The notes under the pieces are model-generated. The model saw only the letters and a list, made by a program, of their open reading frames with translations. It did not search any database and had not been told where the DNA came from. The translations under genes were made by a program, and so were the position numbers. From Neobacillus ginsengisoli (GTDB taxonomy: Bacteria; Bacillota; Bacilli; Bacillales_B; DSM-18226): 64,000 nt of DNA. Position 1 is the first letter of the stretch. Every line of letters begins with the position of its first letter. Positions 1-8,515 of the stretch are shown piece after piece. The DNA lies in contig NZ_JAUSTW010000005.1 of NCBI RefSeq assembly GCF_030813055.1, positions 62,001 to 126,000 of the forward strand, given 5' to 3'.

Positions 1-1
1 C

Positions 2-115
2 CAAATCCCTACGGCAATTCGGAAAACAAGACTGACTAAAAAATCAACCAGCCGTATGACCAAACATGTACAGGATCTAAACGAAAAAGTGTTAAAAATG
101 ATGAACAACAGATAA
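2..115 (+). CDS. C-terminal end of a small basic protein (partial, cut by window edge)
   Basis: An open frame runs from the window edge to a TAA at 113-115 and is followed at once by a terminator, as expected for a gene end. The visible part is Lys/Arg-rich and includes the string IPTAIRKTRL. The next small gene (226-363) contains IPTARKKTRL, so the two look like paralogues. The function is unknown and the start lies outside the window. Confidence 0.4.
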   Translation, partial: QIPTAIRKTRLTKKSTSRMTKHVQDLNEKVLKMMNNR

Positions 116-121
116 ACTCTG

Positions 122-152
122 AGCAAGGTACAGTTGATGTATCTTGCTTTTT
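122..152 (+). terminator. Intrinsic terminator
   Basis: AGCAAG and CTTGCT arms with inner TAC/GTA pairs are followed by a run of eight T. It ends the partial small gene at the left edge. Confidence 0.7.
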
Positions 153-225
153 TTTGTTGGCAAGAATATTCTCCCTTTTTTCTGTATAAGGTAGTAACAC
201 TAAGAGTTGGAAAAGAGGGAGAAAC

Positions 226-363
226 ATGAAAGAAGAGAAAAAAGAGACAAAAGAAATACCGACTGCCAGAAAAAAGACACGCCTAGTAGGGGAAACTCAA
301 ATGGATAAAAAGAATAAAAAAGCCCTTGAACTCATTCGTGCATACAAAGGGATGTTTGGCTGA
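226..363 (+). CDS. Small basic protein, 45 aa, unknown function
   Basis: ATG at 226 is preceded by a GAGGGAG ribosome binding site, and the stop TGA at 361 is followed closely by a terminator, so this is a complete small gene. The protein is strongly charged, with about a quarter Lys/Arg, and has no signal peptide or membrane segment. It shares the core IPTAxxKTRL with the C-terminal fragment upstream (2-115), which suggests a tandem duplication. I do not recognise the family; a small DNA- or RNA-binding or spore-associated protein is possible but unproven. Confidence 0.55.
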   Translation: MKEEKKETKEIPTARKKTRLVGETQMDKKNKKALELIRAYKGMFG

Positions 364-367
364 TATC

Positions 368-394
368 GCTCTCATTTGTTGAGAGCCTTTTTTA
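368..394 (+). terminator. Intrinsic terminator
   Basis: GCTCTCA and TGAGAGC arms around a short loop, followed by a T run. It starts 5 nt after the stop codon of the 45-aa gene. Confidence 0.75.
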
Positions 395-490
395 TGTATT
401 AAAACAAAGGTACGCTTAAAAGAGTATGCCAAATTGATTGTCAATATTAATATCAATACAGGTACCATTATTAATGAAAAAGGTGTTTTT

Positions 491-518
491 CTTCTTGAAC
501 TAACAACAGTTCAAGAAG
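491..518. repeat. Perfect 10-bp inverted repeat
   Basis: CTTCTTGAAC (491-500) and GTTCAAGAAG (509-518) form a perfect hairpin with an 8-nt loop. The plus side lacks a T run. It may be a remnant terminator or an operator; no intact gene lies next to it. The rest of 395-643 holds no gene that I can see. Confidence 0.4.
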
Positions 519-643
519 GGGTAAGCAACCATTATGTAGAATTATTTTTATTTTTTAAGGGAATTTTAAAGGTGCTTAAATATAATGGACGGTGTTGATA
601 TTAATCACTAAGATAAACCAAAAGAGATTGGAAGGATTTTCAA

Positions 644-1146
644 ATGGCGAAAATGGATAAAAATGGGTAATTCTTTGTTCAACAGCTGTGGCTGCAGTTT
701 ATGCCACCGGGTTTTTTTCTACGGAAGCCCAGGCAATCAAAATGGACGGGGCGCCACAACCTCAAATTAGCTTGCAAACAAAAGTGTAACCATCAAGCAT
801 GAGTCCAGCCAAAACGAACGAAGTAAATGGAAATAAAACCAACGTTGCTTCAGCAGCAATAAGTAACCAGCCAAAACAAATGTATAAAGATGGAACTTTT
901 ACAGGCACGGGAATGAATCGGCGCGGGGAAATTGAAGTAGCCGTAACATTAAAGAAGGATAAAATAACAGATGTCCAAATTAGTAATTGGGGCATGCATT
1001 ATTCTGAGAGTGATGTAGTTGGGCTGCCAGGTGAAGTCTTACAAAGGCAAAATGCAAATGTAGATAATGTTTCAGGGGCAACTTACAGTACACAAGCGTT
1101 TGCAGATGCTGTCCAGGACGCTCTCAATCAGGCCCAAAATTCCTAA
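644..1146 (+). pseudogene. FMN-binding domain protein, broken near its N-terminus
   Basis: Residues encoded from 799 to 1146 form an FMN-binding (FMN_bind) domain with a tyrosine/glycine-rich start (YKDGTFTGTG) and the SGATYST motif, in which the last Thr is the residue normally flavinylated by ApbE. Upstream, in the same direction, a signal-peptide-like stretch (CSTAVAAVYATGFFSTEAQA) begins at ATG 644. It is separated from the domain by a 1-nt frameshift near codon 6 and by an in-frame TAA just before 799. ATG 799 has no ribosome binding site, so the intact tail is probably not secreted. Such proteins shuttle electrons outside the membrane together with ApbE and RnfD/NqrB-like partners, and broken copies of both follow directly. 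Confidence 0.7.
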
Positions 1147-1155
1147 GGAGGAAAG

Positions 1156-1236
1156 ATGAGAAAAACAAAATTATATATGGATACAGTTAAATTAATTGAA
1201 GATGTGGAGATAAGTGGGTCTTTTTATCACACCTGA
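1156..1236 (+). pseudogene. Stub of an ApbE-like FAD:protein FMN transferase
   Basis: ATG 1156 has a good AGGAGG site 10 nt upstream and encodes only 26 residues before TGA 1234. The start, RKTKLYMDTV, resembles the N-terminus of ApbE-family flavin transferases; the rest of the enzyme is missing. The position between an FMN-binding protein and an RnfD-like protein supports the call, because ApbE attaches FMN to both kinds of protein. The identification rests on about ten residues plus context. Confidence 0.5.
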
Positions 1237-1268
1237 GTTATAAATTGTTCATGTTGGAGGAAATAGTA

Positions 1269-2095
1269 ATGACAATAGAGAAATGGCTTAAAACACCTAA
1301 AGGATATGTGGCGATTGCCATGTTGGCATATCTTCTTATTGCTTCAATTGGGTACAAAAATTTATTGGGAATAAAAAATGCAATCGTTGCTGTTTTTGTA
1401 GCTTTCATCGTTGACATTGTTTTTAATGTTCTCAAAAAAAGAAAATGGACAATGCCGGACGGTGCTGTTATTACAGGGTTAATCATTGCCCTTATTCTAA
1501 GCTCAGCCACCTCTACAGGCATAATTGCAGCAACTGCTGTCCTTGCGATTTTATCAAAGCATCTGCTTGTTTATAAAAAAAACCAATCTTTAATCCAGCG
1601 GCATTTGGTTTACTTTTATCCGTCCTGTTCTTTAAAACGGGGCAAAGCTGGTGGGGGGCCTTTGGAGACCTTTCAGTATGGACAATTATCTTTCTTTTAG
1701 TGGGCGGGTACATTGTCGCGATCCGAATCCATAAATTTCCTCAGGTTTTTGCATTTTTAGGGACTTCTTTTGTACTATTGGCTCTAATGGGGCTTTTCAA
1801 TATTGGCGATGCGGTTGATGCACTTAGACCGCCATTTATAAATGCTACTCTCTTCTTTGGATTTTTTATGCTTACCGATCCGCCGACATCACCGGCTAAA
1901 GACAACGATCAAGTGGTATTTGGTATCTTGACAGCAGCGGCAGGAACGATCATCTATGCACTATTTGGGGGATTAATCTATTTGTTTATCGGTTTATGTC
2001 TTGGCAATCTTTATTCATATCTAAAAAAACGCTCACCTTCAAATGTAGTTGTGAATCGTTCAAGTATGACAAGAACCACCCGGTTTGGTTCGTAA
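1269..2095 (+). pseudogene. RnfD/NqrB-like membrane subunit, split by one frameshift
   Basis: ATG 1269 follows TTGGAGG. The first part (1269 to about 1583) and the second part (about 1584-2095) are in different frames but read together as one polytopic membrane protein with about nine hydrophobic segments. The join contains PIFNPAAFG, and later FFMLTDPPTSP matches the region of RnfD/NqrB where FMN is bound through Thr. The break falls in a run of eight A (1576-1583), so a single indel explains it. The family forms the membrane half of Rnf/Nqr-type or flavin-based extracellular electron transfer chains. With the neighbouring FMN-binding and apbE remnants it suggests a once functional flavinylated electron-transfer operon. 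Confidence 0.75.
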
Positions 2096-2116
2096 TAGCT
2101 GGATCAAAAATAAATG

Positions 2117-2143
2117 ACCCTGCCATTTTGCAGGGTTTAATTT
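2117..2143 (+). terminator. Intrinsic terminator after the RnfD-like gene
   Basis: ACCCTGC and GCAGGGT arms with a 6-nt loop, followed by a T-rich tail. It marks the end of the decayed electron-transfer operon. Confidence 0.75.
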
Positions 2144-2212
2144 TATTCTATGAATAATTATTCTTAAAGGGAATATTAAAGGTATCTTCTTTGGAGTTGG
2201 GAGGATAAAAAA

Positions 2213-2420
2213 TTGATTACTAACGAAAATACCCAATCCATTTTGCTTTAGGCGGAATCAATGAAATTGGTAAAGGCATGTATGTAGTCCAATATTCAGG
2301 ATGATATCTTGAACATTGACTGCGGCGGCAAGTTTCCCGGTGAAGTTTGTTGGGCATTGATTTGATTATCCCAAACGACAATGTAATGATAAGAAAAAAC
2401 AAATATTTCAAGATATTGAA
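2213..2420 (+). pseudogene. Fragment of a ribonuclease J gene
   Basis: After GGGAGG and a TTG (2213), three successive frames give ALGGINEIGKGMYVVQY, then DDILNIDCGGKFPGE, then LLGIDLIIP. Together they match the start of the metallo-beta-lactamase domain of RNase J1/J2. At least three frameshifts are needed and the catalytic HxHxDH region is absent. It is a duplicated relic, not a working nuclease. Confidence 0.75.
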
Positions 2421-2498
2421 AATGTAGGGGTATAACCTTTTTATAAGACGTTTACGTTCAGTTCAAATTGTATTCGGAAGAACAAGGAGGAATTAAAG

Positions 2499-3053
2499 AT
2501 GACTGCAGGTGATTTTTTACGACTAAGTATTAAATCTGGGGATATTGCTTATATCTTACTTTGGTTCAATGCTGTGCTAGGCATTATACTGACCGCAAGA
2601 GTCCTTACACGGATTAGGTAGCAACGCTGGATTCGAACTGTTAATCTAATCCATACGTATTTAGCAAGTGCAGCTTTTATTTTTGTTATTATTCATTTGG
2701 TGACACTGTATGCTGATTACAAAATGGCAGATCGAATAACTTTATTAGGTTTCTTTCTACCAGAGGCAAGCCCATATCGTACCACTTTAATAGATGTTGG
2801 AATCATTCCTACCTATTTGTTTCTCATTATTCTGGTGACATCTTGGGTAAGAAAGCGGGTTGGCTTTAAACTTTGGAGAACTATTCATTATTTTAATTAT
2901 TTAGCCTTAATGTTAGCTATTTGGCATAGTATGCTTGGACAAGGAGAGGCATCTGTTGTTCCTAATGGATTCTATATATGGAGTGGAGCCATTTTGTTAG
3001 GTTTAAGTTTTTATAGAATTGTGACAAGATCAGTAAAAAAGAAAATTCAATGA
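2499..3053 (+). pseudogene. Ferric-reductase-like heme membrane protein with an amber codon
   Basis: ATG 2499 has a strong AAGGAGG site. The frame is open to 3053 except for one TAG at 2619-2621 (codon 41). The product of about 184 aa has five to six membrane segments, with His pairs positioned to hold heme b (LIHTYLA, IIHLVTLY, TIHYFNYLALMLAIWHS), as in ferric reductase/YedZ-like transmembrane domains. It follows the FMN-binding and RnfD-like remnants, so it was probably the heme partner of the same redox chain. The later ATG at 2697 would lose the first helices. I treat it as inactivated by one nonsense mutation. Confidence 0.65.
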
Positions 3054-3060
3054 ATATTCA

Positions 3061-3084
3061 AAGCTGCTTCGAAGGCAGCTTTAT
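3061..3084 (+). terminator. Intrinsic terminator
   Basis: AAGCTGC and GCAGCTT arms with a TTCGAAG loop, directly after the heme membrane protein stop codon. The T run is short. Confidence 0.55.
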
Positions 3085-3438
3085 ATTCCGCAAAAACCAG
3101 ATGAGGTAATATTTATCCACTATCTTGGAGAATTAAAGTGGTTATCAAATTATGAGGTTACATTATTTAATAGCCACAATCCATAATATGTTTCCGTTCA
3201 TTTAAATGAGGTCTTCTTCAACTAAAGGGTGCAAGAGATAAAGATCAAGATACTAAATTGCTGTTATTTTTCTTATTGTTATATCGAAGATGGTTAGTGG
3301 AAAAAGAGGAATGACAGCACCCTTTCGATGTTAAAGTGTACCTGATATTGTACAAAATATGGGAGGGTGAAAAATGAAACAAAAGAGCTAACTGATTGTT
3401 AAAAAACTTTGTACTCAAACAGCTAGCTCATTTAAACT
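3085..3438. other. Gene-free AT-rich stretch
   Basis: No open frame, recognisable protein fragment or RNA was seen on either strand. A GGGAGG followed by ATG near 3360-3376 leads to a stop after a few codons, so it looks like the relic of a gene start. Confidence 0.5.
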
Positions 3439-3666
3439 TTAATATAAAGAAGGATATGAAGCCTCAGGTGGTCCCCAGGAAGGATTCCCATAATAACCAT
3501 GAACTGTAAATGGTTGCTGAACATTTGGCATTATGTGATTGTGATGGGTCGAGTTGTATTGGGTAGAGTGATGATGAAGAGTGTGGCTATAAGTAAATTG
3601 GTTATATTGTGCAATACAAGCTCCAGGATGTCCAGGATGTTTACCAGTATGAATATATTGAGTCAA
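3439..3666 (-). CDS. Small His/Tyr/Pro-rich protein, possibly spore-coat-like
   Basis: A 75-residue frame starting at TTG 3666 with only a weak upstream GAAGTG. The composition is striking: about 14 His plus many Tyr, Pro, Asn and Gln (motifs GKHPGHPGA and TLHHHSTQYNSTHHNH), and no hydrophobic core or signal peptide. Short His-rich proteins of this type occur in Bacillus spore coats (CotD-like), and metal binding is also possible. Neighbours are decayed genes, so it may itself be a relic. The assignment is by composition only. Confidence 0.4.
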   Translation of the reverse strand: MTQYIHTGKHPGHPGACIAQYNQFTYSHTLHHHSTQYNSTHHNHIMPNVQQPFTVHGYYGNPSWGPPEASYPSLY

Positions 3667-4029
3667 TTGTCACACTTCTTTCAAATGGTTTTATATTATA
3701 GTATGAGTTTCAGTTAATTTAGTTACTTTTTAGAATAATATTTTTAAATAATGATTTCATTAGGAAGCTGATGGATTTTATGGTTAATAGACATTGTGAG
3801 TTGTGATATTTTTTTGCTCAATACGAAGATATTATGCAATGGAATTAAGGTGTTTGTTCAACGGAGAAGGTTAGTTGAACAAGAATTTGGATATTTAGGG
3901 TATTATCGAGGTGAGTAATTGACAAAAGAGAGAGGGGTATTTATTAATAAACAGTTTGAAATTAATATCTTGAAACAGCATTGGTTGGGCTTGGCCAAGA
4001 AACTATTTGATGATTTGGAAATGAAACAA
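3667..4029. other. Stretch without recognisable genes
   Basis: Both strands are full of stops. Short frames such as the one around 3905-3950 have no recognisable content. Confidence 0.45.
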
Positions 4030-4133
4030 GTAATTCATAATTATCAGACCTCCTGGTTTTTATAAAGTCGATTCCTATGAATTAGGTTCGAAACCAATAA
4101 TTATGTTTGTTTTCAGTTTACATAATATAAATT
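4030..4133. repeat. Left copy of a roughly 100-bp repeat (short form)
   Basis: This segment is repeated in the same orientation at 26341-26418 plus 26534-26559 with only a few mismatches. It begins at GTAATTCATAATTATCAG and ends at CATAATATAAATT. Compared with the right copy it lacks 115 bp lying between two ATTATGTT octamers, leaving one octamer here. The right copy is the upstream region and first three codons of a tyrosine recombinase gene; here the coding part is gone after codon 3. Confidence 0.85.
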
Positions 4134-4560
4134 GAGGATGTGATTCGTGGACTTATTGGGATATTGACATAATTATTAGGGCGACCCTTTAAATTATTAG
4201 TTCATGACCACAGAATTTATGAGTTATTCGATAGAGAATAATCAAAAGTATATTTTCGTAAAAAAATATATCATATATAAGATGTTTTTACAATGTTAAT
4301 ATAATCCTACTGCATTGATCTGGATTGTATTGAAATAAGATTTCAGAAGTCAATTCATTGTTTGGCATAAGCAAAATGTGACAAATTAGTCAAAAAAATA
4401 GGTAGTGAATGGGCCCAGATTTCTTCCTTTTATTCATTGTCCAATTGATAAATTTGAGTCAATTTCAGCAAATTGTGTCAGAAACTTTTTGTGTAAATAA
4501 TGTCTAGGCAATGACTGAAAAAGATAACGAAATTCTATTCTTTGTATGGATTTTAAAAGG
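4134..4560. other. Stretch without recognisable genes
   Basis: A short fragment around 4140-4250 encodes a string ending LLVHDHRIYELFDRE in one frame, which I cannot assign. Otherwise nothing was seen. Confidence 0.4.
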
Positions 4561-4595
4561 AAAATGGCTTGGAGAAAAGCTCCAAGCCATTTTTT
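4561..4595 (+). terminator. Strong intrinsic terminator without an intact upstream gene
   Basis: AAATGGCTTGGAG and CTCCAAGCCATTT form a perfect 13-bp stem followed by T. The gene it served is no longer recognisable. Confidence 0.75.
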
Positions 4596-4801
4596 ATGAG
4601 AAATATATACTAAATTAGATTATGAATATTTGTGAGTAGTGGATTGACTTGCAATTTATTGTATTGTACCTCTCAAGAATCCTTTAGGATTTTCTTAGTT
4701 GGTTTTTCAGTTCTTACTCATTAATAATGTTTTAATCTTTCCATAAATAATTAGCCCTTAATTGGGCTAATCAGGTTTTTAGAAAACCAAAGGAATGGGA
4801 A

Positions 4802-5143
4802 TTGTCGTTATGTCTAGAAGATGAAGTGGTGAAGTTAGGTAAATTTCATCTGGAAACAAAACCCAAAAATGGTGTAGAACATTTAGCTTTTGTATCCCAT
4901 GTGATTTCTGACCCAATGGGAGGGAACTTAATATAGTCAAATACACCATCTGAAGCTGAAAAATGTGCTAATAAATTATGGGATTTGCAAGGCACCGAAA
5001 ACGATTCAACCCATCCTGAACTTATAGAATTAATAAAGTTAATAAAAGATGTTATAAATCCAGATTATACCTTAGTACATGTGCTTACTAGAAAAATAGG
5101 CTATTATGGAAATATGCCGTTAATAATAAAAAATGAAATTTAG
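4802..5143 (+). pseudogene. Helicase-like remnant
   Basis: One frame is open from about 4802 to TAG 5141, interrupted by a single in-frame TAG near 4937. The C-terminal part contains THPELIELIKLIKDVINPDY and then VLTRKIGYYGNMPLIIKNEI. The latter resembles the region before helicase motif V in superfamily 2 helicases, where the form is roughly YHYGNMPxxIRxxIE. Nothing ATPase-like remains upstream. A nuclease-like truncated gene follows 0.6 kb later. The helicase reading is an inference from one motif. Confidence 0.35.
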
Positions 5144-5711
5144 TGGGTGAGCAAATCCGTAATATGGGATTATTATTATCATCGTCATTGCAGAAATATG
5201 ATGAAGAAACAATCTGTAAACTGGAAGCCTCAGTTGGAAAAGCATTAATTACTGTGGAGGTCCAAGGGATATCATTCTAAAGCATCCTGGCGTAAGTCCA
5301 ATCGCACAGCAAAAACTTTGCTTGCTAAATAAATTATATGAAAGTTATACCCATTAATTTCCTAATAAACAACAAATACCTTAATAACAAAATTGGTGTT
5401 GAATCGAAAAAAGTCGGGAACTGACTCAATACCCTTATCTTCTGTAAAAATATAATGACTCGGTCCTATTGAATGGGCCGAGTTTTTGTTGAATAACAAT
5501 AAATCGGGTATCAAGATCGCCTGGCTGTTGGATGACAACAAAGTCGGGTTCTGACTATCATAAAAGGAAAAAAGTGAACCGTTGGTTCCATGTTCCTAGT
5601 AAATAAAATGAATTTGCGGTACTATTATATTAAATTTTGATATTTCTAAAAAATATATATTTCTGTATTAAACTAATTTTTGTAACTGTTTTGGCAATCT
5701 GGAGGAGAAGT
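5144..5711. other. Decayed stretch with two short direct repeats
   Basis: A frame at about 5158-5280 encodes a string starting MGLLLSSSLQKYDEET, of unknown origin. The motif AAGTCGGG..CTGACT occurs twice (about 5410 and 5527). A terminator sits at 5457-5487. No intact gene. Confidence 0.4.
5457..5487 (+). terminator. Intrinsic terminator
   Basis: ACTCGGTCC and GGGCCGAGT arms around an 8-nt loop, followed by T5. Confidence 0.6.
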
Positions 5712-5954
5712 ATGATTCAAACACGTTATGGAACCTACGATGGTGACAGCTGGGAAGAATATTGTCAATTATTGCTTAAAACTAAATACGGTAAAGAGGG
5801 TTATCAAGAAATGACGGCTCATACTAGTGGTGACTTGGGGATTGAGGGTTTTACTCGGACAGGTATCGCTTTAAATTTTAAAAAAATAACATTCAGTGTT
5901 TATTCAAAAAAAAGAATAGTTTATTTCCAAGAAGGGTCCGTAAAGCAACCTTAG
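5712..5954 (+). pseudogene. Truncated nuclease-like protein, 80 aa
   Basis: GGAGGAG at 5701-5707 sets the start at ATG 5712. The N-terminus (TRYGTYDGDSWEEYCQLLLKTKYG followed by HTSGDLGIEGFTRTG) is soluble and well conserved in character. A GDxGIEGF element like this is seen in restriction-endonuclease-fold proteins, where D and E help bind Mg. After about residue 55 the sequence turns basic and low in complexity, which suggests a frameshift, and the frame stops at 5952. It is probably the beginning of a longer gene. It lies next to a helicase-like remnant, as in defence loci, but this is inference. Confidence 0.4.
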
Positions 5955-5989
5955 GTAGTGGATGGTTCACAAACCTTGTTATATGTAAA

Positions 5990-6022
5990 AAAGGAGATGT
6001 CTCAAAAAAATGAAACATCTCA
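5990..6022 (-). terminator. Terminator of the cadmium operon
   Basis: GAGATGT and ACATCTC arms flank a 14-nt loop. On the minus strand the stem is followed by CTTTTTT, fitting the end of the cadA gene at 6032. Confidence 0.65.
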
Positions 6023-6031
6023 CAAATAAAT

Positions 6032-8503
6032 TTATTCTTTAACTTTTAACAATCTTATTGCATTTAAAATTACAATTAGAGCGGCGCCTGTGTCACTTAA
6101 TACGGCAATCCATAGTGTAAGCCAACCAGGGAATATTAAGGCTAATGCAATTATTTTAACAATGATTGAGAACCAAATATTTTGTTTGATAATAGCTAGT
6201 GCCCTTCTGCTTAACTTTATTGTATGAGGGAGTTTTTCTAGGTTATCAGCCATTAAAATTATATCAGCTGTCTCCATTGCGGTGTCAGTACCTGCTCCAC
6301 CCATTGCAATTCCTAAATCAGCAACAGCAAGTGCTGGTGCATCATTAATACCGTCTCCAACCATCGCTACTTTGTGCCCTTCGTTTTGTAATTGCTTAAT
6401 TGCATCTACCTTATCTTCAGGTAATAATTCAGCAAAATATCTATTAACGTTAGCTTTAGAAGCAATCAAATTCGCTGTACCTTCATTATCACCTGTCAAC
6501 ATTACAGTTTGGTTAATTCCACTTTGTTTTAATCCTTTTAAAGCAGAAACCGTTGTTTCCCGTATAGTATCGGAAACCGCTATTATACCGTATATTTGTT
6601 GTTGTGTGCCTATAATAACTACCGTTTTTCCTTTACTTAGCATCTCTTGGACATTGTTTTTGATAAGTTCCAAAGGAGTATTTATTTCTTCAAATAATTT
6701 CATATTACCAGCGTAATAAATGATTCCCTCAATAGTCGCTTGGACACCTTTTCCAACAATGCTTTTAAAGAACTCACCATTTTTGGAAGGTACTCCTTTT
6801 TCGATCGCATACCGAACAATCTCTTTAGCAATTGGATGGGTTGAATAATCTTCCAATGTTAAAGCTAATGATAATAATTCATCATCTGATACGTTTAACG
6901 TCTTAATTTCTTCTACTTTTGGCTTACCTTCAGTCAAAGTGCCTGTTTTATCAAATGCGATGGCATTGATAGCTCCAGCTACTTCTAAAAACGTACCACC
7001 TTTAATTAAAACTCCATTTTTTGCTGCATTACCAATGGCGGATACGATTGCAACGGGTGTAGAGATTACTAATGCACAAGGACAAGCTACAACTAGTAGT
7101 TCAAGCCCTTTATAAAACCATTCACCCCATGTGCCGAATCCAAGTGTAGGAGGCAACACCATAATTACCAATGCTAAAACAAAGACAATAGGAGTATAAA
7201 TCCTTGCAAATTTATCTACAAATGCTTCTGTCGGAGCTTTTTGTTCTTGTGCTTCTTCGACCAAGTGAATAATTTTTGAAATTGTTGTGTCTTCCACTAA
7301 CTTCGTAACTTTAATTTCAAGGGAACCATTTTCATTTATAGTTCCAGCATATACTGTGTCACCCATTTCCTTATCTACTGGAATGGATTCACCAGTAATA
7401 GGAGCTTGGTTAACGCTTGATTCACCGTGGATGATTTCACCGTCCAATGGAATTTTATCACCAGGTTTAACAATAATAATGTCACCAATGGATATTTCTT
7501 CAACTGGTTTTTTACTTATTTCAGAACCAGCTTTTACCCATGCTTCGGGGGGTGCCAACTCCATTAAATTACGAATTGAGCTTCTCGTTTTTTCAATTGA
7601 CTTAGTTTGTAGCAAAATACCCAAAGCAAATAGCCAAACAACCGTTGCACCTTCAAACCATTCACCTATCAGTGCAGCTCCAATTGCTGCGGCAGACATT
7701 AGAACATTCATATCTAATGATCGACTTTTAATTGAATAGAAAGCACTTTTTACTGGCTTATAGCCACTTATGACCATTGCAACAGCGTACAAAAATGTTG
7801 TTATTAATGAAGAAATTCCGTTGTATGAACCCAAAAAACCAAGAGCAATTAAAACTCCAGATAAAATGATTAATCCATTTCCTTCTTTGTTTTTGGGTAC
7901 ATTGGCAGTTTTATTACTCTTTGAGAGTAATGATGCCTTATAACCAATTTTAGATACTTCAGAAATGATTTCTTCCACACCATTCTCATGTTCAATTTTC
8001 ATTTTTCCAGTTGAGAAGTTAACACTTACATTTTTAACCAGTGGATGGATGCTTAAATGGTTCTCAATGCTTTTAGCACAACTACCACAATCCATTCCTT
8101 CAATAGTGTATATTTTAATATTTTTGTTTTGATTTAAAGGTTTTGTCGGTTGTTTTTGACTACTACAACAGCTTGTTGTTTCTTGTTTATTTACCGTTTT
8201 ATTTGATGTATCACTGCTACAACAACTGATATTTTCTGGTTCATTCGGTAGTTCATTTGATGATTTACGACTACAACTATTTACATCTTGAATTTTTTCA
8301 TTATGTGAGGATGAACTGCAACATTGTGGTTCCGAAGGTTTCTCATTGCTACAACAACTAGCAACCTCTAGTTTAGCTTCTGTTTCAAATTTACTGTTGC
8401 AACATTTAGTATTTTCATCTTTAATTGGTGCTTGAATAGAGATACAGCAACTTTGTATCTCTTTTTCATCTTTTTTATTTGAACTGCAACACTGTTCGGA
8501 CAT
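6032..8503 (-). CDS. cadA: CadA-type heavy-metal P-type ATPase with a Cys-pair-rich N-terminal tail
   Basis: This P1B-type ATPase (823 aa) exports Cd, Zn or Pb across the membrane using ATP. Seen in order: a soluble tail of about 128 residues carrying seven CC pairs plus one single-Cys copy, an HMA domain with GMDCGSC (about 136-142), membrane helices, the TGES actuator loop, the CPC metal-site helix (VACPCALVIS), the DKTGT phosphorylation site and the [10 protein letters not shown] hinge. The CPC motif and the Cys-pair tail favour soft divalent metals over copper. It starts 12 nt after the CmtR-like repressor gene, so both form one operon read from a promoter at about 8886-8914. Typical CadA proteins have about 700-730 residues, so the tail is an addition. 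Confidence 0.93.
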   Translation of the reverse strand: MSEQCCSSNKKDEKEIQSCCISIQAPIKDENTKCCNSKFETEAKLEVASCCSNEKPSEPQCCSSSSHNEKIQDVNSCSRKSSNELPNEPENISCCSSDTSNKTVNKQETTSCCSSQKQPTKPLNQNKNIKIYTIEGMDCGSCAKSIENHLSIHPLVKNVSVNFSTGKMKIEHENGVEEIISEVSKIGYKASLLSKSNKTANVPKNKEGNGLIILSGVLIALGFLGSYNGISSLITTFLYAVAMVISGYKPVKSAFYSIKSRSLDMNVLMSAAAIGAALIGEWFEGATVVWLFALGILLQTKSIEKTRSSIRNLMELAPPEAWVKAGSEISKKPVEEISIGDIIIVKPGDKIPLDGEIIHGESSVNQAPITGESIPVDKEMGDTVYAGTINENGSLEIKVTKLVEDTTISKIIHLVEEAQEQKAPTEAFVDKFARIYTPIVFVLALVIMVLPPTLGFGTWGEWFYKGLELLVVACPCALVISTPVAIVSAIGNAAKNGVLIKGGTFLEVAGAINAIAFDKTGTLTEGKPKVEEIKTLNVSDDELLSLALTLEDYSTHPIAKEIVRYAIEKGVPSKNGEFFKSIVGKGVQATIEGIIYYAGNMKLFEEINTPLELIKNNVQEMLSKGKTVVIIGTQQQIYGIIAVSDTIRETTVSALKGLKQSGINQTVMLTGDNEGTANLIASKANVNRYFAELLPEDKVDAIKQLQNEGHKVAMVGDGINDAPALAVADLGIAMGGAGTDTAMETADIILMADNLEKLPHTIKLSRRALAIIKQNIWFSIIVKIIALALIFPGWLTLWIAVLSDTGAALIVILNAIRLLKVKE

Positions 8504-8515
8504 TAAAAAACACCC

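Noticed and set aside
1245..1268. Upstream ATG 1245 as start of the RnfD-like gene
   Set aside because: TTGGAGG lies just after it and is correctly spaced for ATG 1269.
2619..2621. In-frame TAG in the heme membrane protein (and TAG near 4937 and at 18182) as a sign of pyrrolysine decoding
   Set aside because: The surrounding genes are decayed, no Pyl genes are visible, and core genes here use TAG as a normal stop. Simple nonsense mutations explain these.
6282..7739. Plus-strand frames across cadA, and similar long opposite frames across copA, acnA, parC and parE
   Set aside because: They are antisense shadows of clearly coding genes, without ribosome binding sites or recognisable content.
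8130..8500. CRISPR-like or tandem DNA repeat, because of recurring ACTACAACA/GCAACA motifs
   Set aside because: The motifs are the codons of the Cys-pair repeats inside cadA; spacing is irregular and the protein frame is intact.
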